Assembly (NCBI GenBank): GCA_902168185.1
Contig: CABHOV010000047.1
Location: 1 to 64,000, forward strand
Direction: 5' to 3'
Length of the DNA stretch: 64,000 bases
DNA from: an uncultured Bacteroides sp.
GTDB taxonomy: Bacteria > Bacteroidota > Bacteroidia > Cytophagales > Cyclobacteriaceae
The notes beneath the pieces are model-generated. The model had not been told where the DNA came from. It saw only the letters and a list, made by a program, of their open reading frames with translations, and did not search any database. This document shows, piece after piece, positions 62,906 through 64,000 of the stretch. The translations under genes were made by a program, and so were the position numbers. The first letter of the stretch is position 1. Each line of letters opens with the position of its first letter.

Positions 62906-64000
62906 TAGATGTGCGATGACTATACTCTTGCTTGTGAACAGGAAGGTATATATGAAAGATAGCGCCCTCATTTATTTTACTTTCAGCAGTCATTCTTCCA
63001 TGATGTCCTTCAATGATTTTTTTACAGATCGCAAGACCTATACCTGTTCCTTCAACTTGAGATTTACTGTGAAGTCTGTTAAATATTTCAAAAATCTTTT
63101 CAGCGTACTCGGCTTGGAAACCAATTCCATTGTCTGAAACGGAAATGTCGTAGAAGTCCTGTGGATCGTGTATGCCTGGGAGCTGCATATTCGGTACTAT
63201 ACTGCATTGAAACACAATGTGCGGAGTAGAGAATTCTTTGGAAAACTTAAGTGCATTACTGATCAGGTTTAAAAATACCTGGTGAAACTGGAAACGGGTC
63301 ACCGGTAAGGTAGGCAATCCATTATTTTCAATGCGGGCACCGGTTTGTTCAATCTTTACTTCGAACTCAGTTATTACTTCCTCGAGGAGTTGATTCAAGT
63401 CCGTTAACTCAAGGCCACTCTCAGCGTTTGTTGTTTTTGAATATAAAAGTATATCCTTGATAAGCACGCGCATTCTGTTGGAGGCAGACTGAATCTTATC
63501 GATATACTCTTTACTTCGGGATGAAAGCTTATCTCCGTCTGAATATACTACACGATCAATAAATGTCTGAATCTTGCGCAAAGGCTCCTGCAAATCATGA
63601 CTGGCTATATGTGCAAAAGACGAAAGCTCGTTATTGATTTTTTCTAATTCATGATTTTTAAGGATGAGTGCTTTCTCTGCCTTTCGTAATTCCAGGTTTC
63701 TTTTCCGCAAGTCATCGGTTCGATTAAGCACCATCTTTTCAAGTGAAGACTTTATTTCTTCCTGAACAGATATATCTTGAATAATTCCGGTATATCCGGT
63801 AAACTGATTATTAATGTCAAACTGCGGAATGGAGTTGGCATAAACAACGATAGCCCTACCGGTTGAGTTTTCTATTCTGAATTTAGCTTCAAAAGTCTTT
63901 TTTTCAGACAGCGATTTTCTCCAGGCAGTTTCTATATTTCTCCTATCGTCCGGATGAATAATGTTGAGCCATAGGCTGCCTAGACCATCTTCATTTTTTT
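62895..64000 (-). CDS. PAS-domain sensor histidine kinase, 5'-truncated by window edge
   Basis: At least 367 residues are visible; the frame is open through the right edge, so the start is outside. The first part is a PAS/PAC domain (LWLNIIHPDDRRNIETAWRK, then FEAKFRIENSTGRAIVVYAN, GYTGIIQDISVQEEIKSS). A coiled coil follows (KRNLELRKAEKALILKNHELEKINNELSSF), then HisKA with phospho-His in ASHDLQEPLRKIQTF, and HATPase_c with LNLISNALKFSK, SVSDNGIGFQ and GTGIGLAICKKI. The DLQEPLR form is typical of phytochrome-like PAS kinases. No membrane helix is seen in this part. A Met at 63734 inside the frame is not the true start. The coupled MEDS gene follows. Confidence 0.92.
   Translation of the reverse strand, partial: KNEDGLGSLWLNIIHPDDRRNIETAWRKSLSEKKTFEAKFRIENSTGRAIVVYANSIPQFDINNQFTGYTGIIQDISVQEEIKSSLEKMVLNRTDDLRKRNLELRKAEKALILKNHELEKINNELSSFAHIASHDLQEPLRKIQTFIDRVVYSDGDKLSSRSKEYIDKIQSASNRMRVLIKDILLYSKTTNAESGLELTDLNQLLEEVITEFEVKIEQTGARIENNGLPTLPVTRFQFHQVFLNLISNALKFSKEFSTPHIVFQCSIVPNMQLPGIHDPQDFYDISVSDNGIGFQAEYAEKIFEIFNRLHSKSQVEGTGIGLAICKKIIEGHHGRMTAESKINEGAIFHIYLPVHKQEYSHRTSNEF

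Noticed and set aside
1-64000. tRNA or rRNA genes
   Set aside because: No cloverleaf-like TPsiC/anticodon arrangement was recognised; apparent GTTCGA matches fall inside coding regions.

Overview
The window comes from a member of the Bacteroidota, most likely a free-living, polysaccharide-degrading Cytophagales-type bacterium. Five things point there. There is a giant SprB-like adhesin ending in a gliding-motility-associated (type B) sorting domain, followed directly by a PorP/SprF gene. A multidomain esterase carries a type A type-IX-secretion tail. A one-component-style propeller sensor kinase lies beside a carboxypeptidase-regulatory-like TonB-dependent receptor. Nine exported proteins have a predicted signal-peptidase site just before Gln. 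Clear Shine-Dalgarno sequences are absent. I saw no tRNA, rRNA, CRISPR array, insertion sequence or prophage.

Layout. 1-2.7 kb: the 3' part of a GH5 mannanase, a small hypothetical gene and a PF05426-type polysaccharide lyase. 2.7-5.1 kb: a small membrane protein, a lone receiver protein and a receiver-plus-kinase hybrid. 5.3-16.3 kb: a PorP/SprF-like protein and a 3366-residue adhesin built from an FG-GAP-like N-terminus, more than 20 SprB-like modules and a type B sorting tail. 16.5-26 kb: an outer-membrane barrel with a possible coupled micro-ORF, then a same-strand run of TonB-dependent receptor, propeller sensor kinase, LuxR-type regulator and GH5 lipoprotein. 26.3-35.2 kb: a SNF2-family ATPase and a 1799-residue secreted esterase. 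35.2-38 kb: a plant-type glutaminyl cyclase lipoprotein downstream of an OmpR-type regulator and its kinase. 38.2-46 kb: a DUF2723 membrane protein, a VOC protein and an oxidative pentose-phosphate block (rpiB, gnd, zwf, pgl). 46.3-53.7 kb: methyltransferase, hypotheticals, GH125 alpha-mannosidase, MFS exporter, cupin, a DUF4261-like protein and a basic histone-H1-like protein. 53.7-64 kb is looser: SiaC-like protein, two GNATs, small membrane proteins, a methyltransferase, a secreted tandem-ABM protein, a YcxB-like protein, a frameshifted TlpA-like lipoprotein, a sterol-desaturase-family enzyme, and a MEDS-domain protein overlapping a PAS histidine kinase that runs off the right edge.

How the genes fit together. 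Mannan and uronan breakdown is a recurring theme (two GH5, GH125, PF05426 lyase, secreted esterase), with a receptor/sensor/regulator set that could control it. The glutaminyl cyclase fits the many exported proteins whose mature N-terminus would be Gln. The most noteworthy sequence-level signals are an apparent excess of the tetranucleotide TATA, recent tandem duplications inside the adhesin gene, a perfect 12-bp hairpin in the first codons of the sprF-like gene, a 5-bp tandem duplication that breaks the TlpA-like gene, and a 32-codon membrane micro-ORF joined by an ATGA overlap to an outer-membrane barrel gene. I found no clear new multi-gene defence or mobile system.
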